From positions 1 to 54,940 of IMG/VR virus record IMGVR_UViG_3300010233_000019: 54,940 bases of DNA. One strand, written 5' to 3'. The DNA comes from a virus. Positions 35,389 to 43,172 of this stretch are shown here, piece after piece. The notes below the pieces were generated by a model. It did not search any database. It worked only from the letters and a program-made list of their open reading frames with translations, and was not told where the DNA came from. Each line of letters starts with the position of its first letter. Within the stretch, counting starts at the first letter, position 1. The position numbers and the translations under genes are program-made.

Positions 35389-35985
35389 ATGGCGGATTTG
35401 AGGTCTATGTGGCAGGATTTGATGGCCCGGTGGAGAACCCCCGAGGATGTACCCCGGGTCGCGCAGGATAGGTACACACGGACTCCGGTGTTTTGGAATG
35501 AAACAGACCCTCGGATTGGGGGACAGTATAGGGCCAATGCGAATCCGGGTCAGATCTTACAGGACTCACCGGGAGGGCGAAGCCCAGATCTTGCGGGGTT
35601 GGTTCAGAATTGGAAAGCCAAGAAGGGAGCCATATCTTTGCAACCTTCGGGGTATGGGGCAAGTGGCCCGACCCTCGCCCACGAAGTGGCACATAGGATA
35701 TATGATGTGGGGGGACTCGCGGGACATGCAGAGGAACTCGCGGGACAGGTTCCCACTTCATCCCGAGATTATCTTCAGGCCTCTCCAGTGTATAATCGCC
35801 AAGAAAATGCAGGAAGCCCAAGGCAACTCTCTGATGAGGGCCTTGGGTTGGCATTCAACAATGCGTGGGATCCAAAGCCCCAAGAGGGATACGTCCAGGC
35901 AGCGGCCTCGAAGTTGCAAGATCCCTCCCTACGGGATGCGTTGCTACGGATGTGGCAGAACCGCAAGATGACAGCGAGGGAATAG
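35389..35985 (+). CDS. HExxH zinc-metalloprotease-like protein
   Basis: A 198-aa protein with LAHEVAHRIYD near residues 96-106, the zinc-binding H-E-x-x-H signature. Around it lie a strand (K-K-G-A-I-S-L-Q) and a later glutamate-rich helix (A-E-E-L-A-G), as in small gluzincin-like domains. It may process virion proteins, degrade a host barrier or act in lysis. AGGGGG precedes the ATG. It lies at the end of the structural operon next to the membrane protein. Confidence 0.6.
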   Translation: MADLRSMWQDLMARWRTPEDVPRVAQDRYTRTPVFWNETDPRIGGQYRANANPGQILQDSPGGRSPDLAGLVQNWKAKKGAISLQPSGYGASGPTLAHEVAHRIYDVGGLAGHAEELAGQVPTSSRDYLQASPVYNRQENAGSPRQLSDEGLGLAFNNAWDPKPQEGYVQAAASKLQDPSLRDALLRMWQNRKMTARE

Positions 35986-36278
35986 ATGGCATCAACTCTG
36001 AGTGCGAACGTCGCACGCATGGAAGTACCCCAGTTCCAAACAACGCCATCAAAGGCCTCTACGTGAATACTAAAGGAATGGATCCAGCAAATCTCGCGCA
36101 GATTGAGAAGATTGCCCACGACATGGGGCTTCCAGTTAGGAAATTCAGGGGCACCAAGGCCTTCTCCCAAGCTCGAGCATCAATGCAGAAGATTGCCACA
36201 GGGGCGAAGGTCTTCGGAGGTGCCGGACTTGCAGCTCTCGGAGCAATGGCCCCCTCGCGGGACAAGTCTACCCAATGA
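35952..36278 (+). CDS. hypothetical protein, start uncertain
   Basis: An up-to-108-aa frame with coding character from about residue 30 (N-N-A-I-K-G-L-Y-V-N-T-K-G-M-D-P, then a helix and a small hydrophobic end, G-G-A-G-L-A-A-L-G-A-M-A). Possible starts are GTG 35952 (used here, overlapping the protease gene), GTG 36063 or ATG 36078 with AAAGGA. It is the last rightward gene, and its end overlaps the end of the first convergent leftward gene by 11 bases. Function is unknown. Confidence 0.45.
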   Translation: MAEPQDDSEGIDGINSECERRTHGSTPVPNNAIKGLYVNTKGMDPANLAQIEKIAHDMGLPVRKFRGTKAFSQARASMQKIATGAKVFGGAGLAALGAMAPSRDKSTQ

Positions 36279-36540
36279 CCTTGCTGCGTTTGGGAAGGGC
36301 CCGAGGGAGATCCAGGACCCTCATCTCCACGATGGAATGGCGGGGGATGGAAAGACGCCACCGCCCCGGAGAAGTCTCGGGATTCCCATGGAGTTCCATT
36401 GTGATCATCACGGCCTCGGAGTTTTCATCCGCGAGGAACCCCACCTCTTCGAGTTCCACGAGGGCTGCGACGTTGGGGCCTGTGTCGGATTCATCGGAGC
36501 AGGCATCTTTCCAGCGGATGTAGCAGATCTGTGGGGTCAT
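36268..36540 (-). CDS. small beta-barrel-like protein, paralogue of 897-1223
   Basis: A 90-aa protein with I-x-W-K-D-A-C, V-E-L-E-E-V-G-F-L-A-D-E-N, V-M-I-T-M-E and IPRHSIVEMRVLD. The order and spacing match the gene at 897-1223, so the phage has one copy at each end of its map. TGAGGCC precedes the ATG. Function is unknown. Confidence 0.65.
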   Translation of the reverse strand: MTPQICYIRWKDACSDESDTGPNVAALVELEEVGFLADENSEAVMITMELHGNPETSPGRWRLSIPRHSIVEMRVLDLPRALPKRSKVIG

Positions 36541-36552
36541 CTTGGCCTCATT

Positions 36553-36744
36553 TCAAACATTATATTCCTCATTGATTCCCAGATAGGTCAGCAGGGAGAC
36601 CATATGGTCATGGGCTTTGGCCCATGCCTTGCGGAGGGTGGGGTCATCGATCTTTGAGGAGGGGAGTTCATCTAGTAGGGCATGATCCAGGCCATGTTCG
36701 AAGACGAATTTAACCACACTCTCATTGCACAGGCGTCTTGCCAT
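36553..36744 (-). CDS. small helical hypothetical protein
   Basis: A 63-aa, probably all-helical protein beginning MARRLCNES, with L-R-K-A-W-A-K-A-H-D-H near residue 38. It overlaps the upstream gene by 23 bases and has AGAGG upstream. No family is recognised. Confidence 0.5.
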   Translation of the reverse strand: MARRLCNESVVKFVFEHGLDHALLDELPSSKIDDPTLRKAWAKAHDHMVSLLTYLGINEEYNV

Positions 36745-37072
36745 TTTTCAACCTCTCTCGTAGAAGGGTATCAAGGTACCCACTGGCGTTGAAGATCAAT
36801 GCACAGATGCTCTCTTCAAGGGCATCCTGGCCTGGCCAGCCTCGATGTTGGGTCCACCAGTCGAAGAAATGTCTCCAGGCACTCTTGATGTAGCAAGCCT
36901 TGGGGATTCCTTTTTGCCAGTTATCACTATCCCGAAGCTTGCCGTCTGCTTGTTTGCGGTGCTTGTGCATATATGCACCATAACGTTCCACTACAAGCGG
37001 GGAGAGAAATCCCTCATAGTCATACTTGTTCTCATCAGTGTCTCGGGTTGCTCCGGTGTCGAAGTTTCTCAT
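36722..37072 (-). CDS. dATP/dGTP diphosphohydrolase-like protein (DUF5664-type)
   Basis: A 116-aa protein. It begins FDTGATRDTDENKYDYEG, then L-S-P-L-V-V-E-R-Y-G-A-Y-M-H-K-H-R, L-R-D-S-D-N-W-Q-K-G-I-P and W-R-H-F-F-D-W-W. The helical order and acidic/His positions match the phage family annotated as dATP/dGTP diphosphohydrolase N-terminal (DUF5664). Relatives are thought to remove triphosphates from the nucleotide pool. GGAGATAAGAG precedes the ATG. No PurZ-like gene is seen, so a 2-aminoadenine genome is not supported. Confidence 0.65.
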   Translation of the reverse strand: MRNFDTGATRDTDENKYDYEGFLSPLVVERYGAYMHKHRKQADGKLRDSDNWQKGIPKACYIKSAWRHFFDWWTQHRGWPGQDALEESICALIFNASGYLDTLLRERLKNGKTPVQ

Positions 37073-37208
37073 CTCTTATCTCCAATCGGATTAAACATTC
37101 TTCAGCCATCCAATCACTCAAGCCAAGGAGACATCCTCCAGGATTGCGATGTCTCCCTGCCCTCACCTCTATTGCACAGCGATCTACTTCAAAAATACAT
37201 TGAGCCAG
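37035..37208 (-). CDS. possible small gene with non-standard start
   Basis: A coding-like frame of about 57 residues (A-Q-C-I-F-E-V-D-R-C-A-I-E-V, L-G-L-S-D-W-M-A-E-E-C-L-I-R-L-E) fills the space between the phosphoesterase stop and the diphosphohydrolase start. It has no ATG. CTG at 37208 with AAGGG upstream or GTG at 37166 are the possible starts. It could be a broken gene. Confidence 0.4.
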   Translation of the reverse strand: MAQCIFEVDRCAIEVRAGRHRNPGGCLLGLSDWMAEECLIRLEIRDEKLRHRSNPRH

Positions 37209-37212
37209 GGCT

Positions 37213-37986
37213 TTAACCCTTGTATAGTTTTCCCTCGGGAGATACAAAGCTGTGGTTGAAGATTGAGGTGGTGTAACGATTGAAGAATCCATTTGGTTGG
37301 AAGCGGAAGATTGAGATGGCTTGCTGCCATTTTGTGGCTCGGCCTTTGAGCCAGTACTGGCGATAATCACACACACATCCGAGAGAGGCGGCTTCATATT
37401 TGAGGTTATCCCCTTCCCGTTCTACGGTGTAGTTTTGGATGTCGTGAAGGTGACCGTAGAAAAAATTCCGTCCGTACCGAGTCGCATGTTTTTCAGCGTG
37501 ATATTTATTTGTGTATCTTCCATGCCCGAAGCTTGCTTTGCCAAGATCAAGGACTTTCCCAGTGGACCAGTAAGGTACCCAATTCCATCCACGTTCTGCA
37601 ATACGAAGTCCATTCTCTGCCTCCACGAGACCTGAAAGTTGGGGTTGGAACTGAGCAAGGAGAGTTCCACGGTAGTCGTGGTTTCCTTCGATAAGCCACT
37701 TCTCCGCATCGGGGGTGGCCTGTTCAAATTCATCTAGGTCCTTGTTGGCCTTGGTGTAATCCTTGAAGAGGGTCTCGCCCTCGACGTTTTTGATGTTCCC
37801 CTTGTTGTGGGAGGAGATGGAGTTGTGGTCCATCACATCACCAAGCCACACAACGTGGGACCAACGATGGTCATTTGCGTAGGTCTTGATGGCGTCGAGA
37901 GTTCGGCGATCCTCACCTCCTGCCTTTGCTCGATAGTGGACATCGGGGATCACAAGGACATTCGTAGGGGGTGTAGTACTTTTCAT
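37213..37986 (-). CDS. calcineurin-like metallophosphoesterase
   Basis: A 257-aa protein with all metallophosphoesterase motifs: P-D-V-H near residue 12, WLGDVMDHN near 46, EGNHDYR near 97, F-G-H-G near 150 and Y-G-H-L-H-D near 173. These bind two metal ions. Phage enzymes of this type act on phosphoproteins, nucleotides or RNA ends. The substrate here is unknown. ATG 37986 is preferred because GAGGTG upstream is its ribosome site, and GTG 37992 overlaps that site. A promoter lies directly upstream at 38005-38033. Confidence 0.8.
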   Translation of the reverse strand: MKSTTPPTNVLVIPDVHYRAKAGGEDRRTLDAIKTYANDHRWSHVVWLGDVMDHNSISSHNKGNIKNVEGETLFKDYTKANKDLDEFEQATPDAEKWLIEGNHDYRGTLLAQFQPQLSGLVEAENGLRIAERGWNWVPYWSTGKVLDLGKASFGHGRYTNKYHAEKHATRYGRNFFYGHLHDIQNYTVEREGDNLKYEAASLGCVCDYRQYWLKGRATKWQQAISIFRFQPNGFFNRYTTSIFNHSFVSPEGKLYKG

Positions 37987-38004
37987 TGGCACCTCACTTT
38001 TGGT

Positions 38005-38033
38005 ATTATAGCACGGATCTTCTTGAAAGTCAA
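38005..38033 (-). promoter_or_regulatory. sigma70-like promoter for the phosphoesterase operon
   Basis: On the minus strand TTGACT (38033-38028) and TATAAT (38010-38005) are spaced 17 bp apart, with TGC before the -10. Transcription should start near 37998, about a dozen bases before the ATG at 37986. It separates the replication genes upstream from the four small genes downstream. Confidence 0.75.
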
Positions 38034-38037
38034 GGGG

Positions 38038-39228
38038 TTAGAGACGGATCACCTTGTCATTCTTGTGGGCGATTTGGCAAGAGCCAAGTAGCAACGTCTC
38101 CGCACTTTGGAGGAGACGGATGTTGTACTTCCGGCCAAGTTCCTTGAGGATCTGTTTCCACTCACAAGGGAGCATCCCGAGGATATCCTTTGCGGCTTGA
38201 GCTTCGAGGGTGGGAGGGACCACTGCGTCATCAATGCGACTTGCCATTCCACTGAGGAGTTTTGTCCCGAAGCGCACATCCACTTCATCCACCCATCCCC
38301 AGTGTTCCCGAGTCAGAGCCATGAGCATCGCAAGACGAAGCACCGTGTCACGAGAGCGATTCGCGTAGGGGAAGGTTGCCTTGGAGAAGAGTTTGAACCG
38401 ATTGTGGTACCAGTTCTCGTAGGTGTGGACTGCATCCTCAGTGAGGATCATCTCTCCAACGTGGGATGCCTTGTTAATGAGCCGGACAATCATCTCATTC
38501 CATCGGGAGTTGGACTCACGGATTGAGGCCTTCTCGGCTTGGTCGCTTACTTCGTATTTGAGGAGAGGGACCTGTCTCCCCCCAAGGGACTCCACGATGA
38601 TGAGGAAGCGCCCCATGAAGCCCCCCTCAAGGGCTCCATCTGGCATGGCTTTGTGTAGCCACTCCACAGTGGATCCGCAATGCATGGTGATGGTGGGGCG
38701 TTTGATGATTTTGGGTCCCCCAAAGGCCAGGTCTCCCTTGGTGGAGATGTCCACACTTTCATTGCTGGACAAGAGATTTGTGATCTCCTGGGTCATGGAC
38801 TTCTGGTAGTCCTTGCCTCCAAGAAAGGAGGTTAGTTCCCCAATTGGGAGATAGGCCGCAGCAGGATCCCCAATAGTAATTAAACGCTGATAGATGGTTT
38901 CTATTGTCCGGCCCCCAATGATAGGTATTGTGCCAAGTTTCTCGAGTTGGCGTTGAACAAAGTTGATTGCAGTGTCCTTCCCGATCCCGGAAGGTCCCAC
39001 GAGCATCACACTTTGGTTTGGGTATACCTTCCATCCTACCCCTCCTACTGGTTGTTGATCGATCCAGATGTTTCTCTTACATAGGGCCCCAATGAGCGAG
39101 ATCCCACATGCCACCTGATAGGAGAAGGGAACTTCCGTAGTGGAGAGAACCCTACACCAATCCTGGAGGAGAGAGTCCTTAGGGAGGAGGGTCCAGTTCA
39201 AGTCTTTGCCTCCCGACAAAAGTAACAT
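38038..39228 (-). CDS. DUF3987-like P-loop ATPase (primase-helicase-associated)
   Basis: A 396-aa protein with a Walker A motif (LVGPSGIGKDT near residue 75), a likely Walker B/sensor region (A-Y-L-P-I-G-E-L near 120) and T-I-T-M-H-C-G-S-T near 180. A C-terminal helical domain follows. This matches DUF3987-type proteins, which sit in replication modules of phages and mobile elements and often follow primase domains. It probably moves or opens DNA at replication. ATG 39228 is chosen because GAAGGAG precedes it. Confidence 0.7.
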   Translation of the reverse strand: MLLLSGGKDLNWTLLPKDSLLQDWCRVLSTTEVPFSYQVACGISLIGALCKRNIWIDQQPVGGVGWKVYPNQSVMLVGPSGIGKDTAINFVQRQLEKLGTIPIIGGRTIETIYQRLITIGDPAAAYLPIGELTSFLGGKDYQKSMTQEITNLLSSNESVDISTKGDLAFGGPKIIKRPTITMHCGSTVEWLHKAMPDGALEGGFMGRFLIIVESLGGRQVPLLKYEVSDQAEKASIRESNSRWNEMIVRLINKASHVGEMILTEDAVHTYENWYHNRFKLFSKATFPYANRSRDTVLRLAMLMALTREHWGWVDEVDVRFGTKLLSGMASRIDDAVVPPTLEAQAAKDILGMLPCEWKQILKELGRKYNIRLLQSAETLLLGSCQIAHKNDKVIRL

Positions 39229-39368
39229 AGCCACTCCTTCGAGACGGGGGAATGATGATAGAACGCCCCCTGGCAACACGGACATACTACATTTGTAGGA
39301 AGAGTATATTGATGCTCGTAGGTCCGGCCATGGATGCAGCGATCTCCAAAGTCTAGACAGTATTGCAT
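39198..39368 (-). CDS. very small zinc-ribbon protein
   Basis: A 56-aa protein with four cysteines in C-x2-C pairs (CPCC and C-Y-F-C, 17 residues apart) and extra Cys/His at the N-terminus, so a zinc ribbon is likely. GGGAGGACAAG lies before ATG 39368. It overlaps the DUF3987-like gene start by 31 bases and the previous small gene by 16. It may bind DNA or a replication partner. Confidence 0.6.
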   Translation of the reverse strand: MQYCLDFGDRCIHGRTYEHQYTLPTNVVCPCCQGAFYHHSPVSKEWLCYFCREAKT

Positions 39369-39517
39369 TCTTGTCCTCCCTTCAGGGCTCGAGCGAGGTG
39401 CTTGGGACACAAGGGACCTCCGGTTTTGTAGAGGCAGGCCTTGTATGGGCAGAATTTCTCGGGCGTGGTTTCCTTTTGGAGACGGAGTTGCATGGCAATG
39501 TGGTTGTGTGAGGCCAT
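39353..39517 (-). CDS. very small Cys-rich protein
   Basis: A 54-aa protein beginning MASHNHIAM, with C-P-Y-K-A-C, C-P-K-H and a final C-N-T-V. The Cys/His set could hold one zinc ion. It overlaps both neighbours (TGATG at its start), which suggests coupled translation. Function is unknown. Confidence 0.55.
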   Translation of the reverse strand: MASHNHIAMQLRLQKETTPEKFCPYKACLYKTGGPLCPKHLARALKGGQECNTV

Positions 39518-39708
39518 CAATCCGAGTCCTCGTAGGATCCCACTCCATTTGAAACAAGCTGGGAAGCTTGCTCTAGAAAGAGTTCCGCATCGGAGACTTC
39601 TAGATCTGTGAGTTCCACCCCCGAGTGGATGAAGTCATCCATCATCTCCACAAGTTCGAGGAGGGTTTCTTCCAAATCAGTAAGGTACAATTCTTCATTT
39701 ATGGTCAT
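39517..39708 (-). CDS. small acidic helical protein
   Basis: A 63-aa, strongly acidic protein (L-T-D-L-E-E-T-L-L-E-L-V-E-M-M-D-D). ATG 39708 is chosen because CGGGAGAAACG precedes it. An in-frame extension upstream is only a shadow of the next gene. It may mimic DNA or bind a basic partner, which cannot be told from sequence. Confidence 0.5.
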   Translation of the reverse strand: MTINEELYLTDLEETLLELVEMMDDFIHSGVELTDLEVSDAELFLEQASQLVSNGVGSYEDSD

Positions 39709-39827
39709 CGTTTCTCCCGTAATTCCTTTGCTTGCTCTGCGGCTTCTCGCTTGCGTTCCGAGAGACTTCCCCCTCGGAGGACCTTTACAAGATGGACATG
39801 CTCCTTGATGAAACTTGGTTTGGACAT
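39705..39827 (-). CDS. very small basic helical protein
   Basis: A 40-aa basic protein (K-V-L-R-G-G-S-L-S-E-R-K-R-E-A-A-E) that ends in an ATGA overlap with the acidic gene downstream. The tight overlap and opposite charge of the two products are suggestive of a coupled pair. The ribosome site is weak. Function is unknown. Confidence 0.45.
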   Translation of the reverse strand: MSKPSFIKEHVHLVKVLRGGSLSERKREAAEQAKELREKR

Positions 39828-39845
39828 GGTTATCTTTTTTGGCAT

Positions 39846-42521
39846 TTAGCCCTCCAATTTTAACTTCGAAACTTCTCCCCAACTCTTGGTGGAGTATTTG
39901 ATATCACACTCGAAGTGGAATCCATTGAGTTCTGGCCAGGGTTGGCACAAGATCGAAGCCGACTTCCGGGCTTGTTCCATGTGGCCGTCATGGGGACCCA
40001 TCAAGACAATCGAATCATGTACCTGTGCTGCCATTCTCCAGTCCCTGGCCATCTCATGAAAGACTCCCATCTTCCAGTGATCCACACTTGGCCAGATCCT
40101 GGGATCCGTTGGGAAGTGACAGAACATCATTCGTAAAACCATATCCGCCAAGGTGGATGCGGGTAAGAAGGCGAGGCTCTGTCCCGAAATATCTCTACTC
40201 TGAAACCATCTCTTGCGCCCAAACGGATTACACAGCCACCCTTGTTTCTGAGCAGTCTCAATCGTCCGTTGTTGCCACTTAGCAGTGCCAGCATTAAGCC
40301 CTTTCCAAATCTCCACAAACTCCTTAATGTCGGCCTCGGAGTAGTTAAACCCTTCCTCAACGAGAAACTCGCGTTGCTTTTTAACACCCATACCGTAGTT
40401 TCTGCCATGGTTGATTTTCTTTCCCACGTCTCGCCAGAGTTTGTCGTCTTTGGATTTGGAGATGGGACGGCCAAAGATTTTTGATGCCAGATCACAATGC
40501 TCATCGTAGCCGGGGGTTTTGAGACGTTCCCATCGATCCCAGTCCTCGGCTAGCCATGTGGTGAGGTAGTTTTCTGCTCCGGAGATATCCAAATTAAGAA
40601 TCCCCCAACCAGGATTGTCAGGAACGTAGATAATCCGGAACTCTTCCGGTTGGTTTTGAATATTGAGATCAATCCCTTCACGACGGCCCGAGCTTGCCAA
40701 GCGTCCCTCGGAAGTGCCGTGGACCTTGAGATTGAAGTACATTCGATCTTGGCCAAGCAATGAGTCCTTCGCAAAGTTATTTCGGAGAGTAATCTTTTCC
40801 TTAAGCTTGTCGAGGATGGAGAACTCCGGGTGATCCTTAGAGCCCCAGAGTTTCCGGGCTCTCTTGCCTGTTGTGATGTTTCCACTTTTGGTGTCCTTTA
40901 TGGTGCGAAGCCCTTGGCCCTGGGAGTATGCCTGGACTTGGGTGGTGGAGTTGTAAGGGACAATCCTCTCTATACGAGTTCCTTTGGTAATTTTTGCCTC
41001 CACCATTTTCCCACTGGTGAGTTTCTTACCACACTCGCAAGTATATTCTTGACCGAGGGATGTGAACTCGAAACGCTTTGGCGAGTGAGGATTGCGCGAA
41101 TTGCCTTTACAAGTCTTGAATTTGGGTCGTAGTGTTCCAGGAGCTGCGATGCAGTTACATGGGACTTTTTGTTCATAAGGTTTTAATCCCTCTGGAAGAA
41201 GGTCTTCGTATTCGATTATCTCTTTATCAAGAACCTCTCGTATCTCTCCAAGTCGAGACGTGTCAAGTTTGAAGCCTCGCTCTCCAATGTCTCGGCAGAT
41301 GAAGGCCGCAGGGACGGAGACGTGTCGATAGACAGCTTCAATGTCGAATCGTCGGAGAGCTTGAGAGAGGGGGATATTGATCTGGAACTCTGCATCAGTA
41401 TCTCGTGCGTTGTAGAGTCGGTAAGCTTCATCTCCACTTCGACAACCAAGATATCCCCCACTGTCCTTAGGGATACCGAGATCTGGAGAATCCCAGGTCT
41501 TCCATTGAATGTGACTGGGTACGAGGTTTCCGTCTTCATCTTCGATTTCTCCCCATTTTCCTTTCCAGAAGACTTTGTTCGTGAAGACCGAGGCCACGAA
41601 GCCAAGGTCATGTTTCATATCGGGTTGGACGAGGTGTTGCTTGAGCATCGTGTCTTCGATCACAGCTTTGGAGACATCCCATCCAAGCCGATCAAGATGG
41701 GCCATGTCTGCGTTGATGATGTTGTGGCCAATCAAACTCGTGGCGGACTCGAAGATCCTTTTAAGCTCAGGTATATAGGCACCAGCAAAAGGCACAACAA
41801 TAGCGCTATAAAACCTATCAGTGAGACCACACACAGTGATGTTACCGTCTCGATCCCATTCAAAATCGAACGCAAAATCCTTCGCATTCCAATCTTTCAC
41901 TTCCTGCAAGGTTGGGAAAAGATTGTATCGCTCCGGGGGGAGGACAAGGGACTTTTTGAGATCCCCCACTACCACGCTGAACATCTTGGCTTGCCTCATG
42001 AGGAAGGCGGGATGGAGAGTAGGGATCACACGGGGCTTGGCACTCGTATCACCCCGAAGGGGAAGGGGACTACCTCTCCATATGGTTATCCCTTTACGTG
42101 TGGTGAGGGCTTCGAGGGCATGGTCCCCAAGGGCGATGATTTTGGGCTTCCCACTCCTGGCCAAGGATGGGAGGAAGTGGTGTTTGCGGCAATACTCAAT
42201 CCCCACACGGGCAACGTCTTTACTGGTCCATCGCCACTTCGGATCCGCTGGAAAGACATTCTCCGGAGGGCGGCACCCAATGACATTCAATGTGGAGCAA
42301 TGATCAAATGGGATCCCCGCGCATTTGGTGAGATTGCGGAGCCACTGGCCTGCTCCGCCGACAAAGCCTCGACCCTGACGAGCCTCTTCCTCCCCTGCGG
42401 CCTCTCCAACGAGGAGATGCTGGCCATCACTTGAGAAGAGAGGGACATAGCCTTCTCCTGGGCCATTGCTGGTGAGATGGCCAATTGGGCATAACGCACA
42501 GTACGCTGGTTTAGCAATCAT
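39846..42521 (-). CDS. family A DNA polymerase fused to uracil-DNA glycosylase
   Basis: An 891-aa protein. Residues 1-195 form a family-4/5-type uracil-DNA glycosylase: CALC near 8, L-L-V-G-E-A-A-G-E-E-E near 37, GRGFVGGAG near 50 and T-L-H-P-A-F-L-M-R near 168. A 3'-5' exonuclease follows (A-F-D-F-E near 218, G-H-N-I-I-N-A-D near 265, Y-N-A-R-D-T-D near 372), then a Cys-rich zinc-like insert near 455-515. The polymerase has motif A (L-N-L-D-I-S-G-A-E), motif B (K-K-I-N-H-G-R-N-Y-G-M) and motif C (Q-V-H-D-S). Motif B has His where E. coli Pol I has Phe762, and motif C has Ser for the usual Glu. It is the main replicase. Confidence 0.85.
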   Translation of the reverse strand: MIAKPAYCALCPIGHLTSNGPGEGYVPLFSSDGQHLLVGEAAGEEEARQGRGFVGGAGQWLRNLTKCAGIPFDHCSTLNVIGCRPPENVFPADPKWRWTSKDVARVGIEYCRKHHFLPSLARSGKPKIIALGDHALEALTTRKGITIWRGSPLPLRGDTSAKPRVIPTLHPAFLMRQAKMFSVVVGDLKKSLVLPPERYNLFPTLQEVKDWNAKDFAFDFEWDRDGNITVCGLTDRFYSAIVVPFAGAYIPELKRIFESATSLIGHNIINADMAHLDRLGWDVSKAVIEDTMLKQHLVQPDMKHDLGFVASVFTNKVFWKGKWGEIEDEDGNLVPSHIQWKTWDSPDLGIPKDSGGYLGCRSGDEAYRLYNARDTDAEFQINIPLSQALRRFDIEAVYRHVSVPAAFICRDIGERGFKLDTSRLGEIREVLDKEIIEYEDLLPEGLKPYEQKVPCNCIAAPGTLRPKFKTCKGNSRNPHSPKRFEFTSLGQEYTCECGKKLTSGKMVEAKITKGTRIERIVPYNSTTQVQAYSQGQGLRTIKDTKSGNITTGKRARKLWGSKDHPEFSILDKLKEKITLRNNFAKDSLLGQDRMYFNLKVHGTSEGRLASSGRREGIDLNIQNQPEEFRIIYVPDNPGWGILNLDISGAENYLTTWLAEDWDRWERLKTPGYDEHCDLASKIFGRPISKSKDDKLWRDVGKKINHGRNYGMGVKKQREFLVEEGFNYSEADIKEFVEIWKGLNAGTAKWQQRTIETAQKQGWLCNPFGRKRWFQSRDISGQSLAFLPASTLADMVLRMMFCHFPTDPRIWPSVDHWKMGVFHEMARDWRMAAQVHDSIVLMGPHDGHMEQARKSASILCQPWPELNGFHFECDIKYSTKSWGEVSKLKLEG

Positions 42522-42940
42522 CTAGACTTCCTATAGGTCTTTAGATATTCTTTCATATATAGTTGCCTTGCTGGACGTAGGTGTCTAGGGATATTCCACT
42601 CTGGGCCTCTTACATGTAAGCTATGGTGGAGACCTTCTGGAAGTACTTCAAGATTGGATAGGGAATTATTTGTAAAATCTCCATCAATATGGTGAACATG
42701 TTCTTGTGGAGTTAGGGGATAGCCAAGATGGTGTTCCATTTTTCTTCGTGCGCGAAACCGGCAAGCCCTCCACTGAGGAGTTTGCGTAAGTTCTCTACCA
42801 AAAAGAGCATCTCGTTTTGAACGAAGAATTTCTTTACAAAGATAAGCTACCTGAGATTTACTTATACCCAAAGATGCTGCAACCTGACGAGTACTTAGAC
42901 CAGAGAGATACAAGTCTTGAACTTTTTGTGCGTCTATCAT
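42518..42940 (-). CDS. HNH endonuclease with N-terminal helix-turn-helix
   Basis: A 140-aa protein. Residues 1-40 hold a resolvase-type helix-turn-helix (S-T-R-Q-V-A-A-S-L-G-I-S-K-S-Q-V). Residues 85-115 hold the HNH_3 core (E-H-V-H-H-I-D-G-D-F-T-N-N, S-N-L-E-V-L). It is AT-rich relative to its neighbours and sits between the polymerase gene and 42940 with ATGA and TAATG overlaps. It is most likely a free-standing homing nuclease placed beside a conserved replication gene. Confidence 0.8.
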   Translation of the reverse strand: MIDAQKVQDLYLSGLSTRQVAASLGISKSQVAYLCKEILRSKRDALFGRELTQTPQWRACRFRARRKMEHHLGYPLTPQEHVHHIDGDFTNNSLSNLEVLPEGLHHSLHVRGPEWNIPRHLRPARQLYMKEYLKTYRKSR

Positions 42941-43167
42941 TAATCCTCAGAGTAGAATCGGGATTGCTTCTGGCCAGTATACATCTCCGCTCGGACATAG
43001 CCAAAACTCTGGAGCTTGGCCACGAATTCATTCATCAGGCCAAGAAGTTTTGGAAACTCCCGTGAATCAATGGAGAGATATGGTTGGTTAAGATCATAGG
43101 TGTTTAGAGTTTCCGGATCAAGTTGGATCTGGAAGGTTACTGGTGCGTGGTGAGTGGTGTGCTTCAT
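42940..43167 (-). CDS. small hypothetical protein
   Basis: A 75-aa protein beginning MKHTTHHAP, with a strand-rich start (V-T-F-Q-I-Q-L) and a later helix (L-L-G-L-M-N-E-F-V-A-K-L). Its end overlaps the HNH start. No family is recognised. Confidence 0.5.
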   Translation of the reverse strand: MKHTTHHAPVTFQIQLDPETLNTYDLNQPYLSIDSREFPKLLGLMNEFVAKLQSFGYVRAEMYTGQKQSRFYSED

Positions 43168-43172
43168 ATAGT

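Noticed and set aside
36722-37072. Evidence for a 2-aminoadenine (Z) genome
   Set aside because: A dATP/dGTP diphosphohydrolase-like gene is present, but no PurZ-like synthetase is seen and the polymerase alone does not show it.
42518-42940. HNH gene as evidence of a polymerase intron
   Set aside because: The polymerase frame is continuous from its ATG, and the HNH gene lies wholly outside it.
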